DNA of 64,000 bases from Allium sativum (lineage: Eukaryota > Streptophyta > Magnoliopsida > Asparagales > Amaryllidaceae): positions 632,836,786 to 632,900,785 of the forward strand of contig CM060915.1 in NCBI GenBank assembly GCA_030737875.1, given 5' to 3'. The notes beneath the pieces were generated by a model. The model was not told the origin of the DNA. It made no database searches and saw only the letters and a list, made by a program, of their open reading frames with translations. The position numbers were made by a program, and so were the translations under genes. Shown piece by piece: positions 46,644 to 58,993 of the stretch; position 1 is the stretch's first letter, and every line of letters starts with the position of its first letter.

Positions 46644-47831
46644 AGACACCTAGGATTAGATCTTAATAATCCTACGGTCCTTGCTTACACAACCAACTAC
46701 AAGTAGATCCCTAAACTCCATACCTAAACCCTAGCCAATCTCTCCACTATGCCTCCACTCTGCCGCCATTGATTCTAGAAATAGGTTTCCATCTTCTTCT
46801 ATAAATCTAATCTTCTTTCTCTAATCTTTTCTTACAGAATTTAGATTAGTATATTACTTGGCATCACATGAAATATATATTTAAGAATTTTAATCAATTG
46901 ATTCTTATGTGTATAGATCTCTAGAGTTGGAGTTTTCATCAAACATGCACAGCAACGTCAGATCCACAACCTTTCCAACCACTGTGAGTGGAAGTAGTAT
47001 TTTCTTTGGCATATTCTACATTTGTAGATTATCGTATGGATTTGTATGTCTAACAGGATTTGGTATAATGACAATATTAAACTGCAAAACCCCCCAAATC
47101 CTCTATTTTATGTATATTCGCAAGAATTATCAATTTATATTGGGTTTGTGGATTTGGTTTTAGTAGTGGATAGAGAACAATTGGGTGATGTACTTTTATT
47201 TTATATGATTTATCCTTTTTGTCTAAATCTTTCTTTACAACCTAAAATGTTTATATTTGATTTGCTTCATTATTTGAATGGGTTTGGGTTCTATTTTAAT
47301 TAGATAATCCAAACATATTCAGATTTGAAGCTAATCAAATATGAACGTTTTTATGTACAATATGATAAAATGGTAAATTAGATAAATAAAGGTCAATGTA
47401 TATATATATATGTATATAATTGTGTGCATGTATGTAAATATATGTATGTGTATGTATATTGAAATTACCCCTATTCTTGGTTCATTACTAGAATTATTCC
47501 GATAAGCCTAGGATGCAAGTTGTAATTGTATGTATGTTGTATTTTCCATTACTGTTATCTGTTATTATGCAATTATGCCATTATGCCTTGAATGTAGCGA
47601 TCAAATGTGGAAATTATCTTGTATGCCTTAAACTTAGAACAAGCTGACAATTTTACCTCGTTAAAACGTTCTCTCGTTCATACAAAAACAAGCGTTATTT
47701 ATACGTACTAAATATTTTACTTATATAGCGTAATTAACGAATTTAGCGTAATAATGACGTATTAATGTGATTAGAATAAGATTTGAATTTTAAATGTCCC
47801 CATATATTGATTGCTTGTGTGTGCATATAGC

Positions 47832-47863
<32 letters not shown>

Positions 47864-47891
47864 TAGTGACATATAGACATGGGGTTAGTTT

Positions 47892-47948
47892 CCATTTGTG
47901 GTGGAAGCCTGCCCGGAACCGACCGGCAAATCCAATAACCACAAATGG
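47892..47948 (+). other. Structured unit in E3 LTR
   Basis: Perfect 11-bp closing stem CCATTTGTGGT/ACCACAAATGG around CCTGCCCGGAACCGACCGGC. A degraded second unit follows at about 48020-48090, ending AATGTGAGAGGTC. Confidence 0.7.
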
Positions 47949-48832
47949 ATCCGACTAATGTGAGAGGTCTGCGTGCCATGGGACATTCAAATTTAGTACA
48001 TTATGACACGATATTAAACCACTTATAGTAGACTCCCGGCATATCCAGCATCTACAGGTATACAGTTTAATGTGAGAGGTCAAGAGTGTGTGTGTGTGTG
48101 TGTGTGTGTAAACCTATTGTGTGTGAGAATATGCAGGTTTACTACACCTTAGGAAGCTCCTAAGTGGCTGACACTCTTCTTATCAAATTAGGGTCTTAAG
48201 TGGTTAGGACTAGGATCTTATCCAATGGTTTTTTCCTTGGATAGGTACCAAAATCATGGGACCAACCCTTATTAGATTTGAAGTAAGTCTATAGGTCCTC
48301 CTTCTCTGAAAGTGGTTAGGCATAACAGTAACGGAGTAGGGTAGTTCACGGGAGATGTCCACTTCCTCTAGAAGCTTGTAAGGGCAATACTAGGGACATG
48401 ATTGGTTTATATTGGATATATGGCTATTGCATGCTCACAAACTACTAAGGGAAGTCTTAAGCGACATAGGTGTTCTACGGTAATATCGGTTAAGTAGTAG
48501 CATTCGTAATACTACTTATATTACTTATGAGAGTATAGACTTAAGAACATTGACGTATTAGGACAGGGTCTTAAGGGGCTAGGGTCCGTCTCAAGGTTAT
48601 AAGAGATCATAAGAATCCACCTTTAATAGGGCCATAAGTGACCGAGAATGCCCACCTCGTCAGGTCTTACCCTAAATGCACTAATGTAGGTCTTAAGCAA
48701 TTGACTTGGATATCCATCTCATTGGTTAGATACTTGGTGTTTGTGTGTTGCGTAGACATAACTTGATATATATATATATATAGCCTACTAAATCTAGGTA
48801 TGATCTTTAAGTAAATACTATACTTCAGTCAT

Positions 48833-48852
48833 ACAAGACTTTATGTTCTAAC
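48833..48852 (+). other. LTR hairpin, E3 (degraded)
   Basis: CAAGACTTTATGTTCTAACC: same loop as E2 and E14, stem weakened. About 405 nt from the LTR end. Confidence 0.5.
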
Positions 48853-49256
48853 CTCTCTCCTTAACATATCCAGCTGGTCAGTAGGTGGGGTAGATTCATT
48901 GGACGAAGCGATGACGGAGTCTGAAGAGGGAAATGAATATATTATGCTATTATTAGTTATCATTGATGTATTGCTTATAGAAACTTTTAATGATGAGTTT
49001 ATTGATGTACCCATGGGATAATTGTACCTTGATAATATGTGTTTGAATTCTATGGCTTTTTAATAAAATGGTACATCATATTTTGGTATTATACATTCTC
49101 GTTCTGCTATGTGAGATTTCCTTAATGAAATGTCTATATATTATTCTACGCATATGTACTTCTTTATAGGAACCAACAACCCATTCAGAGTGGCTCTAAG
49201 TTTCTATGGGCCTTTTCTGGGTCGAAATTTAGGCCTATTCCAGGCGGGTTATTACA

Positions 49257-49656
49257 CTTTACGTCTGATCAACTCCTTTTTCTTCCACTATTAGACTCAC
49301 AGGGAGAGATCGATTGATACTAGCAATTTGGGAGATTAACGGAAGAGATCTTATTTTCTTTTTATTTAGTATACTTGATTCTATTTTAAGATGTCTTATT
49401 TATCAAGATTCAAACTTGTACATGTGAGGTAAAATATCTTATTGTCTACTCCGGTTTCAGATGAGATTATATAAGACGTACATTTGTATTAAATCTCATT
49501 TTGTATAAATTATTTTTTTGGAATAAAATTTTTGTAAATAATTCCTTCATTTGTATTAAATCTCATTTTGTATTAAATCTCATTTTTATACCTACAATGC
49601 TACACGTTCCTTGATATGACTCACTTAGGGAATATTATAGGGTGTGGGGTGTTACT
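49257..49656 (+). repeat. E11 5' LTR, last 400 bp
   Basis: Ends GGTGTGGGGTGTTACT two bases before a primer binding site. It begins CTTTACGTCTGATC, which equals the right half of the LTR hairpin, so E3 appears to have inserted in that hairpin. Confidence 0.7.
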
Positions 49657-49658
49657 TT

Positions 49659-49670
49659 TGGTATCAAAGC
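49659..49670 (+). promoter_or_regulatory. E11 primer binding site
   Basis: TGGTATCAAAGC, one mismatch from the initiator-Met type. Confidence 0.8.
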
Positions 49671-50230
49671 CTAAAATTATATTATTCCTAAAAATTTGTT
49701 TTAAAGTAAAGTAATTTTCCAAAGGAAAACAGTTTTTTCAAAATAAAAGATATTTTTGAAAATAAAAGTTTTATAAAAATCACTTTAGGTCGACTTCCTT
49801 TCTTGATCTGTTCTCTCCTTTCGTTGAGTTATCTATAGGATAATCTATAAGCATACCCATGTGTATATATATATAAGGATCCCAAATCTTTATAGGATGG
49901 AATTTAGATTTTTGGATAAACTATTTAGTTCATTATTTGCAAGCTCTTCATGGAACCGCGGTTAGGAGATAAACTTGTTGCTTGACAAATATTAGGTAAG
50001 GCTTGATATGGACAAGACAACCTTAGAGGCCAAGGGTTGCGAGATGACTTAAGAATATTACCATAAGGATTCAGGAAGATATCACTAGCTATGAAAAGGA
50101 AATAGTTAAGGTATTATAAGCATTAATGAGATGAGGACACTATGCTGAGAGTGTTAAAGGAAAATATTGATCAAAAGGATCGAGTAATGGAAATTGGTAA
50201 TGATTGATAAAAGAGGTGTTATTTATAATT
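49671..50230 (+). other. E11 leader/gag remnant
   Basis: No capsid or zinc-knuckle motif can be read; too short for a full gag, so a large deletion is likely. Confidence 0.45.
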
Positions 50231-51570
50231 AGTTCTATCTAGTTTTCAAATTTTGGAGCATCCCGTTGTTTTATCTTGGAACCTTTTATGGAGGGGAGGG
50301 GATGGATGCGTAGGGCCATAACCATGCTGACTTAAGATAGATCATATGGGACATCTATATTATAGGCCTAACAATGTTATCTGTTGCATATGTAGTAAAT
50401 CCTCATTCCATATAGAGTATGCATTAGTGACACTAGTTGATTGTTTGCACTTGCACAATTTTCTACACCTAGTAGTAATTTCTTACTTCGTAGGGCAGTC
50501 GACATAGTTATTTATGATGAGTTGGGGTTCGATACTAGAGATTCTAGATATAGAGAGATGCTTGGCGAATTTTCGGGTATGGGTTAGTTTTGGGTCTATA
50601 TAGGTTATCCTTATAGCTGGTTATCTCGAATTTTGACACTAAGTAGCAGAGTTCGACTAGGATGATTATGTTCAAGGATTTTCGGGATAGGAAAATTTCG
50701 AGGATAAATTAGTTACCCACTTATGGGGATGTTTTGGCTGCAAGAGGAGAGCTATCGAGCTAGGACATGCAACATACAAACTCTAGTGATTTCTTCCGAC
50801 CTAAGGGGTCGATTATGTTTTGTTTCCTATTTTCCTTATTTCATCTCTAGGGGATATCGATTCAACTCCCATTGTGCTGGATTTTTCGAATATTGAAAGA
50901 GGTTGGAAGGCTACTCCTAGAAGAGAGGTTGGTTTTTGGATTCATGTTTACGATAATGCTAAACCTGTAGCATTGTCAGTATGGTAAATAGCTCCAAGGG
51001 AAAGAAGAGTGTTAGGTTTCATACCTATGGATATAAGCTTTTCTACATATAGAGTGATGCTTATAACATTACTAGGTGTGGGTTGATTTAGAGTTCAGAC
51101 AGGTTAGCTATACGATGAGCCATCTCAGATGTTGAGAGGAGGGTATTTACTTGGGGGTGACCATAATAGATGCACCCAAGGATTTTCCTATGAAGGATTA
51201 GTTGAGATGTATTATTTTACTCCTTAGACCTATCTTTTGGTGAAATGAGTCCAGTATCTATGATAGGAGCTTTCCAGATGTATTTTGAGGAAGTCATTAG
51301 ACTTTGGCCGCAGTAAAAGGATTTTGGGAAAACCAAATTAAAGAACTTCGAAATACTTGGTAAGAGTAAGTTTTTTGTGATGAGATGCACCATATTAACA
51401 AAGATAAATAGTTCCCTTGGATCCGCATTAATCATAAGTAAGTTGTTTTAGAAGAACCATTATTTTTAACCTCTTATAGATGGTCTTTTTGATAATTTAG
51501 TAGAGTTAAGATTATCCCATAGTTAGACGTCTTTGTTAGTGACTTTAACACTTTATGAGTGGTAAAAAGG
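50230..51570 (+). pseudogene. E11 protease-RT remnant
   Basis: Recognisable in pieces: FSNFGASRCFIL near 50240 (protease active site, Asp lost), WIHVYDNAKPVALSVW and IAPRERRVL near 50940-51010 (linker to RT), and a decayed PLIDGLFDNL near 51470, matching the RT motif PLPRIDGLFD. Stops and frameshifts are frequent. Confidence 0.7.
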
Positions 51571-51678
51571 TGCAATGACCCAAAGCTTGTAGTAAAATTA
51601 TTTTAATCTTGTTTAAAGTGTTTTGCTAAATTTAAATGGAATTAGCGAGGTTCTGGTGTGTGTATATATGTATGTGTG

Positions 51679-51741
<63 letters not shown>

Positions 51742-52750
51742 ATGTGTGCACCAAGGTCATGCATAAGGCAGATCCATGAATTCCAGGAAAATAATATGGT
51801 ATGCATACATACATATTTTTCTTTTGAATAGAAATAATATGGTTAATAAGCAATGTAGCTAAGGGTCTGAAATACATATACATGTATATAGAAAGATAAG
51901 TTGCACAAGTTTAAATATGTGTAAAGACAGAATTAGAAAGGAGGTTATTATACCCAAATTGTTATTTTAGCATAACATGGTAGAAAAGAGCGAAAATGAT
52001 TTTAAATGAAAATAATTTCTCTTTATTTTTGAAAAGTAATTCATTTTTTGTCTACTAACTTTTCCACCCTGGGCATTAATAGAAAATGAGGCAAAAATAA
52101 GATGAATAGTATTCATTTATTTAGAATGATTTGTTGAGGGTAAAACTGACATCAAGCAACTCAAAACCCAAGGAATCAAAGCAGTATAAGGATGGATATT
52201 TGGGCAAAAATTCAGTTGCCTAGAAAACTAAGAGAAAATTTTAAAACATACAAAGCAGAAAGGCTTGGGGAGCGAAGTAATAGTCCTCTGGATTTTAGCT
52301 TAGAAGAAGAAGGTTTTTGGTGAGCATTCTAACTCATAATAACTGGCATTAAGTCCTAAAATAAAAAGGTAGCCAAATCTTTTATATTCGATATATTGTA
52401 AGGATGTTTTTATGCATTGCTTGATTTTATAACTTGGGTTTAAGTTCTTTCCTTAAATATATTCAAGGTGTTATGATCCATTAAATAAAAGTTTTTTGAA
52501 AGCTCAAATGGTTATGCAAATGGAACTAATGTATAGTAAACCATCATAAAAAAATGGGCTGCAATATACATATGTATAGGTGTTGATGCTCAATGTTTAA
52601 TGATTAAGAGTGCAACAGAATTTTTCTAAGTGTTCAACTCTTGTCAAAATGCCAAAAGCTATGTATTAGTTGGGTTTTGAATTCTTTGAAACCATTTATT
52701 CATGGTGGCATAAACCACTAAAATAACTCCAGGATACGCAAAAGACCATA
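51571..52750 (+). repeat. E12 5' LTR, portion confirmed by comparison
   Basis: Aligns by eye with 61379-62589. Includes a (TA)n(TG)n run at 51667-51740. The LTR probably extends further right, but its partner is cut by E14. Confidence 0.85.
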
Positions 52751-54124
52751 TATATATATATATATGAATACTTATTTTATGAAAACCCATATGTTTGATT
52801 TCCTTGTTGGTTGCATAATTGGTTGTTTGTTTTACTGGTTGGATGATTGCTTTGTCTGTTCATGTAAATTTGATTATAGTCGGTATATGGCATCATGGGA
52901 TGAATTACGACTGAGATAGTGCATCATATTCAGTTTGATAGATGCTAAAAAATAATGGAAAACACTTGGTAACTAAAACTAAGGGACATTGTTCAAGAAG
53001 GCTGCTGAATGGCTTATACTTGAGCTACAAGTTTGACACATGGCTTGATTAAGTCTTGAGATCTTTGTGTAATAGTGTGAATTAGATCATTACAATATGT
53101 CCCAATGATTCATATATGCATATGAGACCAGGGTAAATTAATTAATCCATAAAGAAAAAGTGTTAAAGAGGGAACTTGATTTTTCTCGGTTCTTAAGACA
53201 ACCTGATGGTAAGTATATATCATTAGATGATCTTAATCAGATTGATTTTACTATGATTATTATATGATTGAAATAATGGTATGCATTTGTATGTGTTTTA
53301 TATTTAATTACTTATTGAATATGAAGAATAACATGTACACATGCACAATGAAACCAGACCTGCACACATGAGAAAATGTTATTCAAACTAAAATGTCTAT
53401 ATCTTTTCCTCTCAGTTTATCATTTAAATTGTGAATGAAGTTTCTCATACCAGACACATTAGTTTGACCCTATTTTTTCTCATGGCATATGGGGTGTCTC
53501 GTTTTGTAATGAGGCAGCCTCTATTGCTTTTTCAAGTAATAAAGGTGCTAAATAATTTGGATTAGACTTATGGCTTGTTTTCATAGGAATTGGCATGCAT
53601 AGCTTAGTTACATAAGAGCCTCTAAATATTTAAATTTGCATGATTTTCTAAGAAATATTTTATATCAATTATGTAAGGAGATGATATATATGGTTGTTCT
53701 GGGTATGGCATTGTAATGGTTTTAGCAAAACTTAATGTATTAGCTAATGTCTAGATTTGAATTGTATTCCTATTGATATTTTACCAACTGGAAATTGGGA
53801 AAAATATATTTAGAGTTATAGAAGATTTACTAATACTATGTATTAGTCAATCTGGTGTCAATAAACAAGGTTAAGTGTGTTTGTATGCATCTTTAGATAT
53901 CTGTATTATTGGTACATCTATTTGTTTAAATCTCACATTAAAATGATGCACATTTGAACCACTTGGCTCAGCACAAACCCAAGTGGGCTAGCCAGGGTTC
54001 CAGTATTGCATTTGCATCAAGAAGTTCAAGAATTTAAGCATGCATATGGCACTGCTTTAGTTTAAATCTAACTTCATCGTTTTTTATGATGTGATGTTCA
54101 AATAAAGATTAAGTCTGCAAAAAG

Positions 54125-54155
<31 letters not shown>

Positions 54156-54371
54156 GCAAAACTGTATGAAGTTTTATTTACAAATATTAATCCATTTTAC
54201 CCTTCCAGCAATATTTTAATCAAAATTGTTAAGTAGTACAAGTTCATGAGTGGGTGGTGTTCACATAAATATCCTATTTGAATCAGTGTGATAAATTGAT
54301 CCAAAAAAGGTCAATGTAACTCTTGTTTTTCTTCTAGACTCTAATTATAAGAAAGAGGGATATATATATCG

Positions 54372-54413
<42 letters not shown>

Positions 54414-54790
54414 AAAATCATTTATAAACTAATATTTTTATGTTGGTAAATTTTTTTGATCCTGTATATTATGTTTAAAAGAAATGGCTCTGATTTTAGC
54501 TATATATATATATATACTTGTAGGATCATATTGTTTGGCATGTAAATAAAAAACAATACCAAAATTTCATTAATAAATCATGGTCATTCCATTGTAGAGC
54601 GAGGTTGACATAAAACAAAGAATATAATTGCTTGAAAACTAATATTGGATGGTAGGATACTTTGTTTTGAACTTGTATGACTGGTTGCATATGTGTTATT
54701 GGTTGCTAGTAAGATAAATATAAGAAAAATTATACATACACATGAAAAAGAAAACTGAACTAATTTTAGTCCATTGTTACCTAAGAAACA
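52751..54790 (+). other. E12 rest of LTR and leader, non-coding
   Basis: AT-rich, with (TA)n at about 52750-52766, 54133-54155, 54373-54411 and 54501-54517. No gene or convincing primer site seen. Confidence 0.6.
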
Positions 54791-55750
54791 TGGCAGGAAG
54801 ATCCAGAGCACCACCTATGGTAAATATGCAAGAATTGGTAAATGCTTTGGGAGAGGGGATAGGGCATTGACCAGAAAATCCACATGAAGAACTCTCGAAA
54901 TTGGTACAGTCTTATACTAATCTGGGAGGCAAAAGCTTTGAAGAAACATAAAGTATAATGGAAATTCAAGTTTGGCTTAGAACTTTGACTGAATCTTTGG
55001 AGACATGCAATTAGATGACCAATGAAAGAGGCAATTGGCTTCAAGATAATTGAAAGGAGCAGCTTTGAGTTGGTGGGAGGTAATCATAGCCGGGAGAACT
55101 GATAATGACATTACATGGAATCAATTCAAGGAGCTAATTGAAGCTAGATTTGTGCCTGCATCTTCTAAAACAACATTGCTTGATGAATTTATAAAGCTTA
55201 GGCGAGGAAATTTAAGTGTCACTGAATACATTGAAAAATTTGAGGGGTTATCCAAGTTTGGGGCTATCTTAATAGCTGATGAAGCTTCCAAAAATGGCAG
55301 ATATATTAAGGGGTTGAATCCAAGCTTAAGTAGAGCTATGTTACCATATGTTGATAAAACTTTTGATCAAGTTATAAACCTAAGCTTGAGCTTTGAACAT
55401 CATGAAAAAAGGAGAAAAATAGAAATTTCAAGAATAATAATAACAAAAAGGAAAAAGGAAGATATCACCTCTATGACAAGAAACAGGAAGACACTGGAAG
55501 CAAGAAGACCAGTGATGCGAAATCAGGTGAAACCAAGAAGAAAGTAGTGTGTCATCACTGTGGTAAGGAAGGACATATTAAGCCAAAATATCCAGAACGG
55601 AAAGGAGGAGCTTTCAAGTGCTACAATTGTGGAATAGAAGGCCATCTAAAGAAGAATTGTCCTGAGAATAAGCAGCAAGGAAAAGTGGAAATTCTGGAGA
55701 CTAAAGACAAATCTGTACTGGAATCTAATGCAGAAAACATGGGATAAGTT
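54791..55750 (+). pseudogene. E12 gag remnant
   Basis: Starts MAGRSRAPPMVNMQELVNAL, with stops at about 54870, 54950 and 55013. A frame of 165 codons (55050-55547) covers the capsid core (AALSWWEVIIAGR, WNQFKELIEARFVP, LRRGNLSVTEYIEKFEGLSK). Two zinc knuckles follow: the first has its last Cys replaced by Tyr (CHHCGKEGHIKPKY); the second, CYNCGIEGHLKKNC, is intact. Confidence 0.88.
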
Positions 55751-56140
55751 GAAGGTACATTATTTATTTTCCAAATGCCTGTACCAATAGTATTTGACAT
55801 AGGGGGAACTCATTCTATGATTTCTCATGACATAGTTAAGATGTTAAAATAAACTGCATCTTGGTAAAAAAAATCTTTACTTATCAAAAGTCCCATAGGA
55901 AGTTCTTGTGTTTTGGATATGATATGTGTGGATGCAGAGTTAATTATAGGGGGAAATGTTTTTATTTCTAATTTATATGTTTTAAATTACCCAGATATAG
56001 GTATTATACTGGGTGTGGATTGGTTAAAACAACATAAAGCTATAATTAATTTAGAGACATCCACCATTTCATTCCAAAAAAGTAGGTAACGGAGAGTTGT
56101 AGGTCTTTGTGAATCTGCAAAAGAAAGAAGACCATTTTAT
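55751..56140 (+). pseudogene. E12 protease remnant
   Basis: IVFDIGGTHSMISHD holds the catalytic Asp but reads DIGG in place of DTGA/DSGA. The downstream [11 protein letters not shown] is kept. A stop follows MLK near 55850. Confidence 0.8.
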
Positions 56141-56149
56141 TTATATGGG

Positions 56150-56920
56150 TTGAGTGGTGAAACTTCTGAATTCTCAATTGAGAAAATACCCATAGTAAAT
56201 GAGTATTTGGATGTATTTGGAGAAGTTAAGGGTATCCCACATCATAGGACAGTGGAATTCCATATTAACTTTCTTTTAGGAGCAAGTCCAGTGAATAAGA
56301 AACCCACAAGAATGGGGCCAAGTGAGGTAATAGAACTAAAGAAACAATTAGATGAATTAGAAGAGAAAGGTTTCATTAGACCAAGTAATTCTTGTTGGGG
56401 TGCACTAGTGGTGTTTGTGAAGAAGCGAGATGGTTCTCTAAGGTTATGCATAGATTATAGATTTAAATGAGCTAACCATTAAAAACAAATATCCACTACC
56501 AAGAATTGATGATCTTTTTGATAAATTAGCTGGATCAAAAATATTTTCTAGGCTTGACTTAGCCTCTCTTGTTTTCATCAACTGAAAGGGGGAAGAGTCT
56601 AGTGTTAAGTACACATCATTTAACACAAGATATGGGTTGTATGATTTTTTGGTTATGCCCTTTGGATTAACCAATGCACCATCATATTTTATTGATTTAA
56701 TGAATAAAACATTTAGATATTATCTGGATAAATTTGTGCTGATTTTTATAGATGATATTTTGATTTGTTCAAGAATAGTGGAAGAGCACAAAAACCATTT
56801 GCATTTAGTTTAAAGCTGGTTGAGACAAAATGATTTGAAAGAATTTTTTTTCTAAATGTACATTTTGGAGAGAGGAAGTAAATTTTCTTGGGCATGTTAT
56901 TTTTGTACAAGGCATATCAG
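56150..56920 (+). pseudogene. E12 reverse transcriptase remnant
   Basis: VNEYLDVFGEVKGIPHHR linker, [18 protein letters not shown], then a frameshift to [20 protein letters not shown], an altered substrate loop with a stop, [18 protein letters not shown], and [11 protein letters not shown] with Ile in place of Val before the catalytic Asp pair. Confidence 0.85.
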
Positions 56921-57450
56921 TGAATCCGTGTAAGGTAGTGGCAATACAAATTTGGAAAAGACCCAAAACAGTGAGTGAGGTAAGGTCATTCATGGGGATG
57001 GCTGGATACTATAGAAGATTTATTAAAGATTTTTCTAAGATTTCAACACCAGTCACTATTCTAAACAGAAAAGAACAACCTTCTGTTTGGACAAAAAAAT
57101 GTGAAAATTATTTTGAAGAATTAAAAGAAGCATTAGTGAATGCTCCCATCTTGAAGGTACCTGAGGGAAATAATGATTTAGTGGTATATACAGATGCTTG
57201 TGGATATGGTTTAGGGGTAGTACTGATGCAACAAGGACAAGTAGTGGCATATGCATCAAGGAAACTGAAACCCCATGAAATTAGATATGCAACACATGAT
57301 TTAGAATTAGCAGCAATTGTGTATGCTTTGTAACTTTGGAGACACTATTTGCTAGGAACTGAATTTGAGCTCTATACTAATCACAATTCTTTGAAAATTT
57401 ATTTTCACAAAAAGATTTAAGCATGATACAACATAGATGGATTGATTTTT
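56920..57450 (+). pseudogene. E12 RNase H remnant
   Basis: [49 protein letters not shown], a stop at 57331-57333, then WRHYLLGTEFELYTNHNSLK with the Asp of the usual TDHKSL changed to Asn. Confidence 0.87.
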
Positions 57451-58743
57451 TTAGCTGCTTATGATTTTGATATACTTTATTCACCAAAAAAGGCAAATAA
57501 AGTAGCTGATGCTTTGAGTAGACAACAAGCTAAAGTAAGCTTATTAATGATAGTACAGTTCAAGGATTTAATGTTACTTACTGACTTAGAAATAAAGGAG
57601 AATAGTGACATGCACATAGAGGTGCATGGTGCACAAGAAAATGTGGGGAAACTAAGCCTGATAACTTTACAATCTGACTTAGTTGTGAAGGTGGGGAGTA
57701 TGCAGAATCAAGACCCCGATATATCTGAAAAGAAAACTCTTTTAGAAAAAATGGGTTAAACTTGCACATTGATGAAAATGGATATGTAAGAAATAAGAAT
57801 AAAATCTAGGTACCTGAAAACTCATAATTAAAGGAGGAAATATTGAATGAGTATCATAGAAATAAATACTCCATATATCCCAGAAATGCAAAGATGTATC
57901 AAAATCTCAAAAGGAATTATTGGTGGAGAGGAATGAAAAGTAATGTGGCAAAATTTGTGGTAAAGTGTATGGTCTGCCAACAAGTAAAAGCAGAGACACA
58001 AAAACCATCAGGATTGTTTTAGCCATTAGTCAAACCTCAATGGAAATAGGAGGACATTTCCATGGATATTGTGGATTAGAAAGAGGAAATACAAGCATAT
58101 GGGTAGTGGTTGATTGGTTGACCAAGGTAGCTCATTTTATTCTTGTAAAATCAAAAAGGAATGCACCAAAACTGGCTTAAGTATTTATGAAAGAGATAGT
58201 GAAGTTGCATGGTATACCCAATACTATTGTGAATGATAGAGATACTTTATTTATATAAAGTTCTAGAAAAAAAATTCAAGAGGCCATGGGGAGTGAGCTT
58301 TGAATGAGCACTACTTACCACCTTCAATCTGATGGGAAAATAGAAGTGGTTAACAAGGTGTTAGAGGATTTGTTAAGAGCATGCATATTAGAGTTTGGGG
58401 GTAACTAGGAAGATCACCTCCATTTGCCAAAATTTACATATAATAACAGTTATCAAAGTACTATAGGAATGGCACATTTGAAGCTTTATATGGAAATCCA
58501 TGTTTATCTTCTGTATGTTGGGTTGAAACTGGAGAAAGAGCAATTTTAGGGCTAGAGTATATAGAAGAAACCACAGAGAAGATTGCATTGATTAGAAAAA
58601 GAATAGCATCTTCCCAAGATAGGCAGAAGAAATTTGCAGATAAAAAAGAAAACAAGTTGAATATCAGGTAGGGGACTTTGTTTTCATTAAAATTCCACCA
58701 ATGAGAAAGGTGTTAAGATTTAGAAAGCAAGGCAAGCTTACAC

Positions 58744-58784
<41 letters not shown>

Positions 58785-58993
58785 ACCCTATAAAATTATG
58801 GAAAGAATTGGCTCTTTGGGATACAAATTAGAATTTCCTGAAGATATGCAAGGGATGCACAATGTATTTCATGTATCATAGTTAAGGAGATGGGTTCATG
58901 ATAAGAATGACATTATGGAAACACCTTCTCAAGTTCAAGTGAAATCAGATTTGGTTTATGAGAAAGAACCCACGGGGATTTTGGCTAAGGAAT
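57442..58993 (+). pseudogene. E12 integrase remnant to chromodomain
   Basis: AAYDFDILYSPKKANKVADA and SRQQAK lead into a decayed zinc region (GMKSNVAKFVVKCMVCQQVK), a core with several stops, QSDGKIEVVNKVLEDLLRAC with the catalytic Glu kept, FEALYGNPC after a frameshift, and the C-terminal block. A (TA)n repeat (58745-58782) replaces the RYIGPY part before YKIMERIGSLGYKLEFPED. The frame runs to ILAKE, where E13 begins. Confidence 0.82.
58745..58782. repeat. (TA)n microsatellite inside integrase
   Basis: About 19 TA units between KLTP and RPYKIMERIG codons. Confidence 0.93.

Larger units (their letters stand above)
11432..49256 (+). mobile_element. E3: plus-strand Ty3/gypsy chromovirus, 5' part missing, interrupted twice
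   Basis: Own sequence occupies 11432-14307 (protease to integrase core), 38420-39230 (integrase C-terminus, chromodomain, polypurine tract), 39231-39482 and 46343-49256 (3' LTR, about 3.2 kb when joined). The 5' LTR and gag lie left of E2, outside the window. E4 splits the integrase and E10 splits the 3' LTR. The element is dead: multiple stops and frameshifts, protease Asp changed to Asn, and integrase catalytic Glu changed to Lys. Confidence 0.85.
46343..49256 (+). repeat. E3 3' LTR, remaining 2914 bp
   Basis: Continues after the E10 duplication and ends CGGGTTATTACA. Contains a palindrome, a TATA box, a structured unit, TA and TG microsatellites (47831-47860, 48085-48109, 48768-48782) and the LTR hairpin. 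The ORFs at 46909-47303 are AT-rich and unlike any family I know; I regard them as chance. Confidence 0.85.
49257..51570 (+). mobile_element. E11: old degraded plus-strand Ty3/gypsy
   Basis: LTR tail, primer binding site, shortened leader and gag region without recognisable capsid, then decayed protease and RT, cut by E12 at 51571. It contains E3 and is therefore among the oldest insertions. The remainder should lie beyond the window on both sides. Confidence 0.75.

Noticed and set aside
46909..47303. Two overlapping ORFs of about 85 codons in the E3 LTR
   Set aside because: They read U3/R-like LTR DNA downstream of a TATA-like box. Composition is AT-driven and there is no domain.
53850..53870. 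TGGTGTCAATAAAC as the E12 primer binding site
   Set aside because: Only a loose match to the initiator-Met type and no LTR end beside it; left unassigned.
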